Source of the DNA: CAMTVQ01 sp947085255
GTDB lineage: Bacteria; Bacteroidota; Bacteroidia; Sphingobacteriales; Sphingobacteriaceae
Assembly: GCA_947085255.1 (NCBI GenBank)
Contig: CAMTVQ010000001.1
Span: forward strand, 186,001-250,000
DNA: 64,000 nucleotides
Reading direction: 5' to 3'
This document shows positions 27,078 through 36,065 of the stretch, one piece after another. Within the stretch, counting starts at the first letter, position 1. Every line of letters begins with the position of its first letter. Made by a program: the position numbers and the translations under genes. The notes beneath the pieces were generated by a model, which saw nothing but the letters and a program-made list of their open reading frames with translations, made no database searches and was not told the origin of the DNA.

Positions 27078-28835
27078 CTACAGGGTATACGCCCCTTGCC
27101 CAATTAAATAATCGGCAATGGCACGACGTGTATCTTTTGGGTTGATAGCAAATTGTGGTGTAAGACGTTTGGTAGCCCATTTTAAAAATGGCTGACTGCT
27201 ACCACTCGGCAAGCTATCAATAGCGTTTAGAGCTTTTTTGCGCACTTTAGCAATAGCTTCGTAAAAATGGATGTTTAACAATTCTTTTTTTACCGCTAAA
27301 TGCGCATCGTTTTTGGCACTTAGTTTTTGTAGGCGTAGCAACAACGATTCGCAAACGTATATTTCACCCAAAATATCGGCTAAATCCATAATTATCTCTT
27401 GTTCATCTACCAGTTTTAGTTTCAATTTATCGCCAGCAGCGCCTGCAATTATCAAAAACAAGGCTTTAAAATTTTCTATGGTATGCTCGGGGGTAGCTGG
27501 ACTGCTAATAATGCGTTTGGCAAAAAACCAAGGCATTTTTTTGGCTGCTTTCTTTAAATCTACTTCTTTGGTTTGGAAAGCACGCTTCATCAATTCGCCA
27601 AATGATAACATGCGGTTTATCTCATTGGTGCCTTCATATATTCGGGTAATGCGCGCATCGCGATAGCCCATTTCTACACCAGCTTCTACACTGTAGCCCA
27701 TACCGCCATAAATTTGTACGGCTTCGTCTACTGCATAAGCAAGGGCTTCTGAGCCGTACACTTTTAATATAGCACACTCTATGGCGTACTCGCGCAAGGC
27801 TTTTAGCTTTACTTCGTTCTTATCTACTCCTGCAGCTAAAAACTCTTGCTCTTTTTCATCGATGTTTTTCCCCGCACGGTAAATAGCTGATTCTGTAGCA
27901 AATGTAAGACGGGCAATTTCGGCTAATTTGTGTTTAATAGCACCAAATTCGGCAATGGCTTTACCAAATTGCTTGCGTTCTTTGGCATAGGTAATAGATT
28001 TATTGAGGGCAAACTTTGCTCCACCAATAGAGCCAGCTGCTAATTTGATGCGTCCGGAGTTTAAAATATTCAAAGCTATTTTAAATCCATCGCCACGAGC
28101 GGCTAATAAATTTTCTACAGGTACAGGGCAATCGTTAAAAAATACCTGCACGGTAGATGAACCTTTTATTCCCAGTTTTTTTTCTTCGGAACCTAAGCTA
28201 ATACCGCCAAAAGCTTTTTCTACAATAAATGCAGATAGGTTTTCGTCATTATCTATTTTGGCAAATACAATAAAAATATCGGCAAAGCCACCGTTGGTAA
28301 TCCACATTTTTTGCCCGTTTAGCAGGTAATGTGTGCCTTCGGCGTTTAGTACGGCCTTTGTTTTTCCTGCGTTAGCGTCAGAGCCAGCATCGGGTTCGGT
28401 AAGTGCATAAGCAGCTTTGTACTCGGCAGTAGCTATTTTGGGTAAATACTTTTGTTTTTGGGCGTCGTTACCATAATATACAATGGGCAACGAACCTATG
28501 GATGTTTGTGCACCAATGGTAGTGGCAAATGAAAATCCTGGGGCAACGGCCTCGCCAAATAACAATCCAGTATTAAAATCTAAGCCCATACCACCGTATT
28601 CGGGAGCAATAGACAATCCGCATAAACCTAACTCTGCAGCTTTTTCGAGCAAATTAATAATTAGTGCTTGATCCTTAGAGGCATCAGGCTCGTGGTCGAG
28701 ACTGTGTATTTCTTTTACCACAAAATCGTTGATGGTTTCTTTGATCATCAATTGTTCTTCATTCCATTCTTCGGGAATAAAAACAGTATTAAATGGGGTA
28801 GAGGACGTTAAGAATGATGCGCCAGAAAGTGCCAT
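27078..28835 (-). CDS. Acyl-CoA dehydrogenase (long-chain type)
   Basis: 585-residue FAD enzyme for the first step of beta-oxidation. Signatures: YALTEPDAGSDANAGKTKA, WITNGGFADIFIVFAK, and YGGMGYSVEAGVEMGYRDARITRIYEGTNEINRML with the catalytic-base Glu in YEGTNE. A C-terminal extension of about 180 helical residues follows the catalytic core, as in very-long-chain (VLCAD/ACAD9-like) enzymes. Long-chain substrates are inferred from that. Its promoter carries the same palindrome as fadI. Confidence 0.92.
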   Translation of the reverse strand: MALSGASFLTSSTPFNTVFIPEEWNEEQLMIKETINDFVVKEIHSLDHEPDASKDQALIINLLEKAAELGLCGLSIAPEYGGMGLDFNTGLLFGEAVAPGFSFATTIGAQTSIGSLPIVYYGNDAQKQKYLPKIATAEYKAAYALTEPDAGSDANAGKTKAVLNAEGTHYLLNGQKMWITNGGFADIFIVFAKIDNDENLSAFIVEKAFGGISLGSEEKKLGIKGSSTVQVFFNDCPVPVENLLAARGDGFKIALNILNSGRIKLAAGSIGGAKFALNKSITYAKERKQFGKAIAEFGAIKHKLAEIARLTFATESAIYRAGKNIDEKEQEFLAAGVDKNEVKLKALREYAIECAILKVYGSEALAYAVDEAVQIYGGMGYSVEAGVEMGYRDARITRIYEGTNEINRMLSFGELMKRAFQTKEVDLKKAAKKMPWFFAKRIISSPATPEHTIENFKALFLIIAGAAGDKLKLKLVDEQEIIMDLADILGEIYVCESLLLRLQKLSAKNDAHLAVKKELLNIHFYEAIAKVRKKALNAIDSLPSGSSQPFLKWATKRLTPQFAINPKDTRRAIADYLIGQGAYTL

Positions 28836-28854
28836 GATTTTTGAATTAGTTAAT

Positions 28855-28898
28855 CAAAAATACAAAATAGTTTTTAATTACAATGCGTGCATTGTAAT
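28855..28898 (-). promoter_or_regulatory. Acyl-CoA dehydrogenase promoter with 22-bp perfect palindrome
   Basis: On the minus strand TATTTTTG (28862-28855) is a good -7 box, 19 bases before the ATG. At 28877-28898 lies a perfect palindrome with 10-base arms, core TTACAATGCGTGCATTGTAA, covering the -33 region. Its central AATGCGTGCATT is identical to the site before fadI, so a common repressor, probably the neighbouring MarR protein, is inferred. Confidence 0.7.
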
Positions 28899-28935
28899 AT
28901 TAAAATGATAATCGAATGGCTAAGATTGCGCTAGG

Positions 28936-29874
28936 TTAATTTTTCTTCTTTTCCTTTTTTGAACCACCAAATACAGAAAAAGACACATAACGTTTAGGAT
29001 TGCTTTTTAAATCAATCATTAACTTATCAAGGTTAAGCGCTGCACTATTCAGATTATCGTATAACTTTTTATCGTTTACCAGCATACCTAAAGAGCCTTC
29101 TCCATTATTGATTTTATTGGTGATGAAGGCTACTTCTCGCAATGATTTATTAGCATTGTTTACAGCTTCTTTCAAGTTAGATGTAGCCAAAGAATCGGTT
29201 ATTTTATTGGCATTGCTAAGTATATTACTAATGCGTTGATTATTGTTGCTTAAGTTATTGGTAATGCTTTCTACATTTTGTACTATACCATTTAGCTTAC
29301 CAATATTTTGATCAAATTCGGCAAGCGAATGGTTGATACTTACCATGCTTTGGCTAATGTTTTTTCTAAACTCTGGAGTGAGCACAGCTTGTAGCGATAG
29401 GATTAATGAATCCATAGAGCCCAATAATTTTTCGGCTTTTGCTTTTACGGGGGCTACTTGCTCATTTACCGATTCGGAAAGACTTAATTCTAAGTCTCCA
29501 GATATTGTGTCGCCGTCTTCGGAGTATTTTTCAGAACTTCCAAGCATTAATTCAGCACCTTTTGCCCCTAATAAATCGATGCTCTTAATTCTGATTTTAC
29601 TATCTGATGGAATGGGGATATCTTCGTTTATACCGTATGTGATGTTTAACTTTCCGTTATTACTTAATTCAATATTGGTTACACGACCAATATTATAGCC
29701 ATTTATAATTAGTGGGTTGCCCTCTTTAATGCCATTTATGTATGGGTATTGTACTATAAGTTCACGGCGATGTGTAAATACTTCTCTGCCGTTTAAAAAA
29801 TTATAACCTAATACTAAAACAGTTACAGCTATGGTGGTAAGTACCCCCACTTTGGTTTCGTTGCTTATCTTCAC
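28936..29874 (-). CDS. MCE/MlaD-family lipid transport protein
   Basis: 312 residues: one N-terminal membrane anchor (VGVLTTIAVTVLVLGYNFL), then an MCE domain (about 35-115) with YINGIKEGNPLIINGYNIGRVTNIEL and the usual DSKIRIKSIDLLGAKGAEL strands, followed by a long helical region rich in NLSNNNQRISN-type repeats. MlaD-like proteins form hexameric periplasmic rings that shuttle phospholipids between membranes. No mlaE/mlaF partner lies beside it. Downstream of the amidase by 26 bases, likely in one operon, an arrangement common in Bacteroidota. Confidence 0.88.
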   Translation of the reverse strand: MKISNETKVGVLTTIAVTVLVLGYNFLNGREVFTHRRELIVQYPYINGIKEGNPLIINGYNIGRVTNIELSNNGKLNITYGINEDIPIPSDSKIRIKSIDLLGAKGAELMLGSSEKYSEDGDTISGDLELSLSESVNEQVAPVKAKAEKLLGSMDSLILSLQAVLTPEFRKNISQSMVSINHSLAEFDQNIGKLNGIVQNVESITNNLSNNNQRISNILSNANKITDSLATSNLKEAVNNANKSLREVAFITNKINNGEGSLGMLVNDKKLYDNLNSAALNLDKLMIDLKSNPKRYVSFSVFGGSKKEKKKN

Positions 29875-29900
29875 ACACTAAAAGTACTAATTTATTTATA

Positions 29901-30692
29901 TTAGTTGCTGCCTTCTAATTCTTCTTTATAATCTCTAAAGGCCCTAAAAATAGAAGAAGCCAAATAGTACTGACTTTCTTCTTTTACCATGTATTTTTCT
30001 TCTTCTCGGTTGGTTAAAAAACCAGTCTCGATTAATATAGCAGGCATGGTTGTTTTATATAGTACTAAAAAACCAGCTTGTTTTACACCACGATTTGTAC
30101 GTTGCAAGCGAGTTTCAAACTGATCTTGCACTTTGGCGGCTATACTTAGGCTCTTATCCAAATTGGCGCTTTGGTATAAAGAGAAAATGATATACGCTTC
30201 GGGTGAGTTTGGATCAAAGCCCTCATAGTTTTGCTGGTAATCTTCTTCTAATAAAATTACGGAGTTTTCGCGTTGGGCTACTGCTAAGTTGGCATCGCTT
30301 CGGTGTAATCCCATGGCGTACGTTTCGGTGCCAAATGGTTTGGTACTTTCGTTTGCGTTGCAGTGTACCGATATAAATAAATCGGCTTTGGCATCGTTGG
30401 CTATACGTGCACGTTCAACAAGTTCTATAAACGTATCGTCTTTACGGGTGTAAATAACCTTAATATCCGGAAAATTCTCTTCAATATACTTACCTGCTTT
30501 TAGGGCAATAGATAAGGCTACATCTTTTTCTAAAGATTCTACGCCTTTACATCCGTTGTCATGTCCTCCATGACCAGCATCTATTACGATGGTTTTTAGC
30601 GCATAGCGTTTTGTATAAGAAGTGTTTGTGGTAAACGCGGTAAGGGTTAGCGTTAATAAAACAAACAGTACAAGTTTAAATTCACTTTTCAC
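29901..30692 (-). CDS. N-acetylmuramoyl-L-alanine amidase (Amidase_3)
   Basis: Periplasmic zinc amidase cleaving the septal or side-wall peptidoglycan peptide stems. The zinc and catalytic residues are visible: His in VIDAGHGGHD, Glu in GVESLEKDVAL, His in ISVHCNAN, and Glu in ILIETGFLTN. The open frame runs to 30767, into the divergent lptD gene. GTG 30692 (VKSEFKLVLFVLLTLTLTAF) gives a clean signal peptide, so I chose it: 263 residues. A -7 box lies 35 bases upstream. Confidence 0.85.
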   Translation of the reverse strand: MKSEFKLVLFVLLTLTLTAFTTNTSYTKRYALKTIVIDAGHGGHDNGCKGVESLEKDVALSIALKAGKYIEENFPDIKVIYTRKDDTFIELVERARIANDAKADLFISVHCNANESTKPFGTETYAMGLHRSDANLAVAQRENSVILLEEDYQQNYEGFDPNSPEAYIIFSLYQSANLDKSLSIAAKVQDQFETRLQRTNRGVKQAGFLVLYKTTMPAILIETGFLTNREEEKYMVKEESQYYLASSIFRAFRDYKEELEGSN

Positions 30693-30707
30693 TACTATAA
30701 AATTAAT

Positions 30708-30735
30708 TACTTTTGGCTGAGTTTCTGCAAATTTA
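30708..30735. promoter_or_regulatory. Overlapping divergent promoters of amidase and lptD
   Basis: On the plus strand TACTTTTG (30708-30715) is a -7 box for lptD. On the minus strand TAAATTTG (30735-30728) is a -7 box for the amidase gene. They lie face to face within 28 bases, so initiation at the two genes could interfere or be co-regulated. -33 elements are weak (TTTC at 30686-30689 for lptD). Confidence 0.45.
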
Positions 30736-30752
30736 CGACACAATACAACAAA

Positions 30753-33320
30753 TTGAAATCCCAGCATCTGCTTTTAATACTTGTTTTATTCCACATTGGT
30801 TTAAAATCTTTTGCAAATAATGCAGATTCTTCGGTTCGGCAATCTGTTTTTGCCGCAGATTCACTCCTAAATGATTCTTTGATAGTGGATAGTTTAGCCA
30901 CTGATTCGTTAAGAACGGACACATTAAAAAAAGAAAGCACTTTAAAAGCACCCGTAAAATATTCGGCACGTGATAGTATTCGGTATTCGGTATCGGGCAA
31001 GGAAGTGTTTTTGTATGGTGATGCGGAGGTTACCTATCAAGACATTAATCTAAAGGCCGATTACATACGATTAGATCAAGCTACCTACCAATTGTATGCC
31101 GAAGGTGTGCCAGATAGTACTGGCAAAATTAAAGGTAAGCCAGTATTTAAGGAAGGGGATAAAACCTATAAAGCAGATTATATAGCCTACAATTTTAAGA
31201 CTAAAAAAGGCAAAATACGAGAGATAAAAACAGAAGAAGGAGAGGGGTATTTGCAAGGTAAAAATGTAAAGAAAAACCCTAACGATGAGCTTTTTATTAA
31301 AAACGGAATTTACAGTACCTGTAATCTAGATCATCCACATTTTTTTATCAATATTAATAAAGCAAAAGTTACGCCTAAACGCATAATTACAGGCCCAGCA
31401 TTTTTGGTGGTAGAAGATGTGCCTTTACCATTAGCGGTACCTTTTGGTTTTTTCCCGAAAAAGAACGACCGCGCATCGGGTGTTATTTTTCCAAAGTATG
31501 GAGAAGATAGATCATTGGGCTTCTTTTTGCGTGAAGGAGGTTATTATTTTGCAGTAAATGATTATGTAGACTTAGCTGTGCGTGGTTCTTTTTATACAAA
31601 TACCAGTTATGGTTTGGGCTCGTTTATGAACTACAAGAAACGCTACAAATTTAATGGTGGCGTAGATGTAAACTATAACGAACGTAAACTTGGAGAACCA
31701 GAAACACCGCAGTATTTAGTTACTAAAGATTTTTTTATACGTTGGAATCATAACCAAGATGAAAAAGCCAACCCAAGCAGTCGATTTTCGGCAAATGTAA
31801 ATGCAGGTACCAGCCAGTTTTTACGCAATACTTCGTATAATGTAACTAACTTGATTCAAAACGATTTATCGTCGTCTATAAACTATTCTAAAAATTGGCA
31901 AGGCACACCGTATAATTTATCGGTAGGCTTAACGCACAACCAAAATGTGCAAACAGGTGCTATTTCTTTGGGTTTGCCATCAGCAACTTTTAATGTGCAA
32001 AGCTTTAACGTGTTCGACTCTAAAAAAAGAGTGGGTAAGCAATTGTGGTATCAAAAAATACGTACAGGATACACAGCCAATTTGCAAAACAGAATAAGCA
32101 CTATAGATACCCTATTGTTTAAAACCAATAGCCTCAAAAATTTCAGGAATGGTATTCAGCACTCTATTCCGGTTACTACTTCCTTTACAGCGTTAAAATA
32201 TCTCAATATATCTCCATCGTTTAATTACACCGAAAAATGGGTGCTTAGCACCATCGAAAAACGATTTGAAAACAATAAGGAAATTATTGATACCCTTTAC
32301 GGGTTTAAAGCTACACGCGAGTATAGTACCAATGTGAGTGCTTCTACCACTGTTTTTGGTATGTATCCTATAAATAGAGCAGGTATTGTGGCCTTACGCC
32401 ATGTGTTAAAACCATCCGTAGGATATTCTTTTAGGCCCGATTTTAGTGAACCACAGTATGGATATTACAAAACCTATGTGTACGATTCTTTGGGACGTAC
32501 CAAAAAGTACTCGGTAGTAGAACAAAGCATTTTTGGACCACCAGGAGCAGGTAAATCGTCAGCACTTAATTTTGGTTTTGGTAACCTTGTAGAACTAAAA
32601 ACAAAATCTAAAAAGGATACCATTACAGGTACTAAAAAAATACTATTGTTGCAAGCATTTGATATCAGAAGCTCGTACAATATGGCTGCCGATTCGTTCA
32701 ATTTAGGAGCTATTACCATAAATGGCCGCACAGTAGTGTTTAACAGAATAAATGTAGATTTTGGAGCTAACTATGATGCCTATACCTATAATAGAACAAC
32801 AGGCATTCGCCGCAATCAATTCGAATTAAAGCAGAATAAACGCTTGGTTCGTTTTAGTTCTGGCTCATTTGCGCTATCGGGTAATCTTAATCCACAACAA
32901 AAGCAAGAGCGTAAAACAACCACTAATCCTGCAGATGAAGAGTTTTTGGAGTACATCAATAATAACTTGGATGATTATGTTGATTTTTCTGTGCCATGGT
33001 CGTTGTATGTAACCTATCGTATGGACTTTAATGCAGACGCTCGTCCAGGTGTAAATCGTTATACACAGTCATTATTGTTTAATGGTGATGTAAGCGTTAC
33101 AACTAAGTGGAAAATTGGGTTTAACTCGGGTTATGATGTACAGTTAAAGAAATTCACCCCAACATCGCTAGATATTATTCGTGATTTGCATTGTTGGGAC
33201 TTAACCTTTGCGTGGATACCATTTGGTACGCGACAGAGTTATACCGTAAACTTAAAGGTAAAAGCACGCGTATTACAGGACTTAAAACTCATCCGCCGCC
33301 GCGAGTTTTATAACGAGTAA
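30753..33320 (+). CDS. lptD: Outer-membrane LPS assembly protein LptD (OstA-like, Bacteroidota form)
   Basis: 855 residues. Start is TTG 30753 (KSQHLLLILVLFHIGLKSFAN signal peptide). An N-terminal OstA/LptA-like beta-jellyroll is visible (YSVSGKEVFLYGDAEVTYQDINLKADYI, then FKTKKGKIREIKTEEGEG), then the conserved VPLPLAVPFGFFPKK segment that begins the LptD barrel, and about 600 residues of aromatic barrel strands. The protein inserts lipopolysaccharide or lipooligosaccharide in the outer leaflet with LptE. No lptE nearby. Divergent from the amidase gene. Confidence 0.88.
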   Translation: MKSQHLLLILVLFHIGLKSFANNADSSVRQSVFAADSLLNDSLIVDSLATDSLRTDTLKKESTLKAPVKYSARDSIRYSVSGKEVFLYGDAEVTYQDINLKADYIRLDQATYQLYAEGVPDSTGKIKGKPVFKEGDKTYKADYIAYNFKTKKGKIREIKTEEGEGYLQGKNVKKNPNDELFIKNGIYSTCNLDHPHFFININKAKVTPKRIITGPAFLVVEDVPLPLAVPFGFFPKKNDRASGVIFPKYGEDRSLGFFLREGGYYFAVNDYVDLAVRGSFYTNTSYGLGSFMNYKKRYKFNGGVDVNYNERKLGEPETPQYLVTKDFFIRWNHNQDEKANPSSRFSANVNAGTSQFLRNTSYNVTNLIQNDLSSSINYSKNWQGTPYNLSVGLTHNQNVQTGAISLGLPSATFNVQSFNVFDSKKRVGKQLWYQKIRTGYTANLQNRISTIDTLLFKTNSLKNFRNGIQHSIPVTTSFTALKYLNISPSFNYTEKWVLSTIEKRFENNKEIIDTLYGFKATREYSTNVSASTTVFGMYPINRAGIVALRHVLKPSVGYSFRPDFSEPQYGYYKTYVYDSLGRTKKYSVVEQSIFGPPGAGKSSALNFGFGNLVELKTKSKKDTITGTKKILLLQAFDIRSSYNMAADSFNLGAITINGRTVVFNRINVDFGANYDAYTYNRTTGIRRNQFELKQNKRLVRFSSGSFALSGNLNPQQKQERKTTTNPADEEFLEYINNNLDDYVDFSVPWSLYVTYRMDFNADARPGVNRYTQSLLFNGDVSVTTKWKIGFNSGYDVQLKKFTPTSLDIIRDLHCWDLTFAWIPFGTRQSYTVNLKVKARVLQDLKLIRRREFYNE

Positions 33321-33322
33321 AA

Positions 33323-34015
33323 TTATTTCTCTTTTGTAGCACGCAACATTTCGCGTTTACGGGCAGCTCCTGGCAATTTCTCAATCACAAAACCTAAGTT
33401 TTTTAATATTCTTTTTAGATCACCCGTAATGCTATAGGTAACAAAAACACCCCCAGGTTTTAAGAAGTTACAGGCATGTATTATTGTTTCCGCTGTCCAC
33501 ATTTCGGATTGATGTCTTGCTGAAAAGGCATCATAATAAAGCACATCTACCAACTCAGCAGAGCTGTACTCTTGTAATTTTGTAGGCGCAATGCGTAAAA
33601 AGATGTTTTTTTCAATGGATTGGTACTCTTCTTTTTGAAGTAATAGTGGGTACTGAGTTAATAAATTACGCCAAATAGCAGGATGCTGTAGGTGCTGCAC
33701 ATAATTAGTTGCAGCTAATTGATGCACACTAAGCGCAAAAGGTTCTATAGCTGTGTAGTATAGTTGTACCTGATGCTGGCAGCAATAATCAGAACTTAGT
33801 AAAAAATTTAGTCCTGTACCAAAGCCAATTTCCAGAATGCGAATGGTAGACGTACTTGCTTCCGAGATTCCTTTTTTTAGGCCAGCATCAATAAATACGT
33901 GCAAAGATTCTTGTAGTGCGCCATGCACAGAATGATAATGTTCGCCTACCTTGTCGTTAAAAAAAGTAAAGGAGCCATCGGCAGTAGTATGTAATTGTAT
34001 CGCTTGTTCTTTCAT
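33323..34015 (-). CDS. mnmD: tRNA (mnm5s2U34)-methyltransferase MnmD
   Basis: 230-residue SAM methyltransferase completing the mnm5s2U wobble modification. It corresponds to the N-terminal half of E. coli MnmC; no oxidase domain is fused. Motifs: LEIGFGTGLNFLL (SAM site), VDVLYYDAFSARHQSEMWT (the YYDAFS..K/H.....W signature) and a C-terminal GAARKREMLRATK tail. Convergent with lptD, 2-base gap. A terminator-like hairpin directly precedes the ATG. Confidence 0.9.
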   Translation of the reverse strand: MKEQAIQLHTTADGSFTFFNDKVGEHYHSVHGALQESLHVFIDAGLKKGISEASTSTIRILEIGFGTGLNFLLSSDYCCQHQVQLYYTAIEPFALSVHQLAATNYVQHLQHPAIWRNLLTQYPLLLQKEEYQSIEKNIFLRIAPTKLQEYSSAELVDVLYYDAFSARHQSEMWTAETIIHACNFLKPGGVFVTYSITGDLKRILKNLGFVIEKLPGAARKREMLRATKEK

Positions 34016-34047
34016 AAAAAAACCCTCTAAATTATTAATCTAGAGGG
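34016..34047 (-). promoter_or_regulatory. Terminator-like hairpin abutting the mnmD start codon (candidate attenuator)
   Basis: Reading the minus strand, ACCCTCTAGA and TTTAGAGGGT form a stem of about 9-10 bp, followed at once by seven Ts and then the mnmD ATG. This is the form of an intrinsic terminator placed in the 5' leader. A promoter-like TATATTTG lies at 34109-34102, about 50 bases before the hairpin, so mnmD mRNA would have to pass through it. Confidence 0.6.
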
Positions 34048-34101
34048 TATCACACACATTTATATTAAAGCTTGAAGCCTTGAATATCACTTTTTAGAAC
34101 T

Positions 34102-34109
34102 CAAATATA
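34102..34109 (-). promoter_or_regulatory. -7 promoter box for mnmD
   Basis: TATATTTG on the minus strand, matching TAnnTTTG; a TTG lies 18-19 bases further upstream. It would give a leader of roughly 80 nt containing the terminator-like hairpin. Confidence 0.5.
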
Positions 34110-34152
34110 GGGAAATGATAGGAATAACAACTAAAATAGATAACGGAATTAA

Positions 34153-34190
34153 ATAAATGTTGCAAATATCAAAACTATCCCTACCTTTAT
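34153..34190 (+). promoter_or_regulatory. Promoter of the cold shock gene
   Basis: TTG followed after 19 bases by TACCTTTA, close to the TTTG-N19-TAnnTTTG consensus with one change in each box. It leaves a short leader before the ATG at 34213. Confidence 0.4.
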
Positions 34191-34212
34191 AACATTATTT
34201 ATTTAAATTTTT

Positions 34213-34404
34213 ATGAATCAAGGTACAGTAAAATTTTTTAATGAGTCTAAAGGATACGGATTTATTAATGACACAGACACAGGCAAAGAATATTTTGTTC
34301 ACGTTTCTGGTTTAATCGACAAGATTAACAAAGATGACAATGTTGAGTTTGAAGTTTCAAACGGCAAAAAAGGTTTGAATGCAATTAACGTAAAAAGAGT
34401 ATAA
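34213..34404 (+). CDS. Cold shock family RNA-binding protein
   Basis: 63-residue single cold-shock domain: RNP1 as KGYGFI, RNP2 as YFVHVSGL, and GTVKFFN at the N-terminus. Binds single-stranded RNA/DNA and melts secondary structure at low temperature or during growth changes. Free-standing gene with its own promoter and an intrinsic terminator directly downstream. Confidence 0.95.
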   Translation: MNQGTVKFFNESKGYGFINDTDTGKEYFVHVSGLIDKINKDDNVEFEVSNGKKGLNAINVKRV

Positions 34405-34432
34405 CACTTTTACCCAAATTGTTTAAAAAACA

Positions 34433-34462
34433 AAAATCCTCTCGTTTACGGGAGGATTTTTT
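34433..34462 (+). terminator. Intrinsic terminator of the cold shock gene
   Basis: AAAATCCTC pairs with GAGGATTTT, extended inward by TCGT/ACGG to about 13 bp with a 2-base loop, followed by a T-rich run. Confidence 0.85.
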
Positions 34463-34473
34463 ATTTTACACCC

Positions 34474-34968
34474 ATGCAACGCATTCTTTTGCTATCAGAT
34501 ACCCATTCTTTTTTGGATGATGCCATATTTAAATATACAGACGAATGTAATGAGATATGGCATGCAGGTGATTTTGGAAATTTTGAATTAGCTGAGCAGT
34601 TGGCATCATATAAACCTTTACGTGGAGTATGGGGCAATATAGATGGGCACGAACTGCGTCAACAGTTTCCATTACACAACCGTTTTATGTGCGAGCAAAC
34701 TGATGTGTGGATGACACATATTGGAGGCTATCCCGATAAATACAATCCAAAAATTAGCAACGAATTAAAAAATAACCCACCAAAATTGTTTATTTGCGGT
34801 CACTCGCATATCCTAAAGGTTATTTATGATAAAAAGTTACATTTGTTGCATCTAAATCCAGGTGCGGCAGGTAGAGAGGGGTTTCATCAAGTGCGTACGC
34901 TGTTGCGTTTTAGTATTACCGAAACACGCATACATGATTTAGAAGTAATAGAACTCGGAAAAAGATAA
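34474..34968 (+). CDS. YfcE/MJ0936-type metallophosphoesterase
   Basis: 164-residue calcineurin-like phosphoesterase. Metal-site motifs: LSDTHS (N-terminus), WHAGDF, GNIDGH, and GHSH near residue 110, plus the HLNPGAAG segment typical of this subfamily. Hydrolyses phosphodiesters of unknown identity, in the cytoplasm. Starts shortly after the cold shock terminator; fbp follows 42 bases downstream. Confidence 0.88.
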   Translation: MQRILLLSDTHSFLDDAIFKYTDECNEIWHAGDFGNFELAEQLASYKPLRGVWGNIDGHELRQQFPLHNRFMCEQTDVWMTHIGGYPDKYNPKISNELKNNPPKLFICGHSHILKVIYDKKLHLLHLNPGAAGREGFHQVRTLLRFSITETRIHDLEVIELGKR

Positions 34969-35010
34969 TCACTAGTAGAATATATAACCTATTAACTATA
35001 AAGTAGTAAT

Positions 35011-36027
35011 ATGAATACATACACCACACTTGGTCAGTTTTTAATTGAAAGACAAAACGAAAAACCTAACCAACCCTTTTTGTTTTCGCGTTTATTGCAT
35101 GATATTGGTATTGCTGCAAAAATTGTGAACCGTGAGGTAAATAAGGCTGGTTTGGTAGATATTTTAGGTGAAGCAGGTACTACCAATATTCAGGGCGAAT
35201 CGGTAAAAAAATTAGATGTTTTTGCAAATGATCAGTTTATAGCAGCATTGCAATCGGGAGGGGAGTGTTGTTTAATCGCTTCTGAAGAAAATGAGGACGT
35301 AATTGTAATCGATTCACCAGTATCCAAAAATGCGCAATACATTGTGGCAATGGACCCCTTAGATGGTTCTTCGAATATAGATGTAAATGTTTCTGTGGGA
35401 ACTATATTTTCTATTTATCAGCGCTGCACAACCGATGGTTTGGCCAGTGTGGAAGATGCTTTGCAAAAAGGAGTTGAGCAAGTAGCCGCCGGATACGTAA
35501 TTTATGGTTCTTCTACCATGTTGGTGTTTACCACAGGTAGTGGAGTAAATGGATTTACCTTAGATCCTTCAATTGGGGAGTTTTGTTTATCTCACCCCAA
35601 TATGAAAACGCCAAAAACAGGTAAATTTTACTCAGTAAATGAAGGGAATTATCTACACTTTCCAGACGGTGTTAAAAAGTATTTAAAATATTGTCAAGAA
35701 GAAGATAAAAGTACAAGCAGACCTTATTCATCTCGCTATATAGGTTCTATGGTGGCAGATTTTCACCGTAATCTATTAAAGGGAGGCTTGTTTGTTTATC
35801 CTTCATCAAGTGGTGCACCGAAAGGAAAATTACGTTTGGTGTACGAATGTAATCCGTTGGCATTTATTGCCGAGCAAGCAGGAGGAAGAGCTACCAACGG
35901 TTTTAAACGTATTATGGAGTTAGACGTAACAGGGCTGCATCAACGTACACCTGTTTTTATTGGTTCAGAAGAAATGGTAAAAAAAGCAGAAGAAATGATG
36001 CTTTTATATTCGCCACATGAGGCTTAA
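35011..36027 (+). CDS. fbp: Class 1 fructose-1,6-bisphosphatase
   Basis: Gluconeogenic enzyme, 338 residues. Conserved metal and substrate region AMDPLDGSSNIDVNVSVGTIFSI (about residue 110), SSRYIGSMVADFHRNLLKGG (FBP binding) and KLRLVYECNPLAFIAEQAGG. Starts at ATG 35011. Its end is separated from the convergent rnhA by a paired palindromic repeat. Confidence 0.96.
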   Translation: MNTYTTLGQFLIERQNEKPNQPFLFSRLLHDIGIAAKIVNREVNKAGLVDILGEAGTTNIQGESVKKLDVFANDQFIAALQSGGECCLIASEENEDVIVIDSPVSKNAQYIVAMDPLDGSSNIDVNVSVGTIFSIYQRCTTDGLASVEDALQKGVEQVAAGYVIYGSSTMLVFTTGSGVNGFTLDPSIGEFCLSHPNMKTPKTGKFYSVNEGNYLHFPDGVKKYLKYCQEEDKSTSRPYSSRYIGSMVADFHRNLLKGGLFVYPSSSGAPKGKLRLVYECNPLAFIAEQAGGRATNGFKRIMELDVTGLHQRTPVFIGSEEMVKKAEEMMLLYSPHEA

Positions 36028-36065
36028 ATTTAAGTAGTCTTTGCTGTGTAGTACACTATAGAAAA

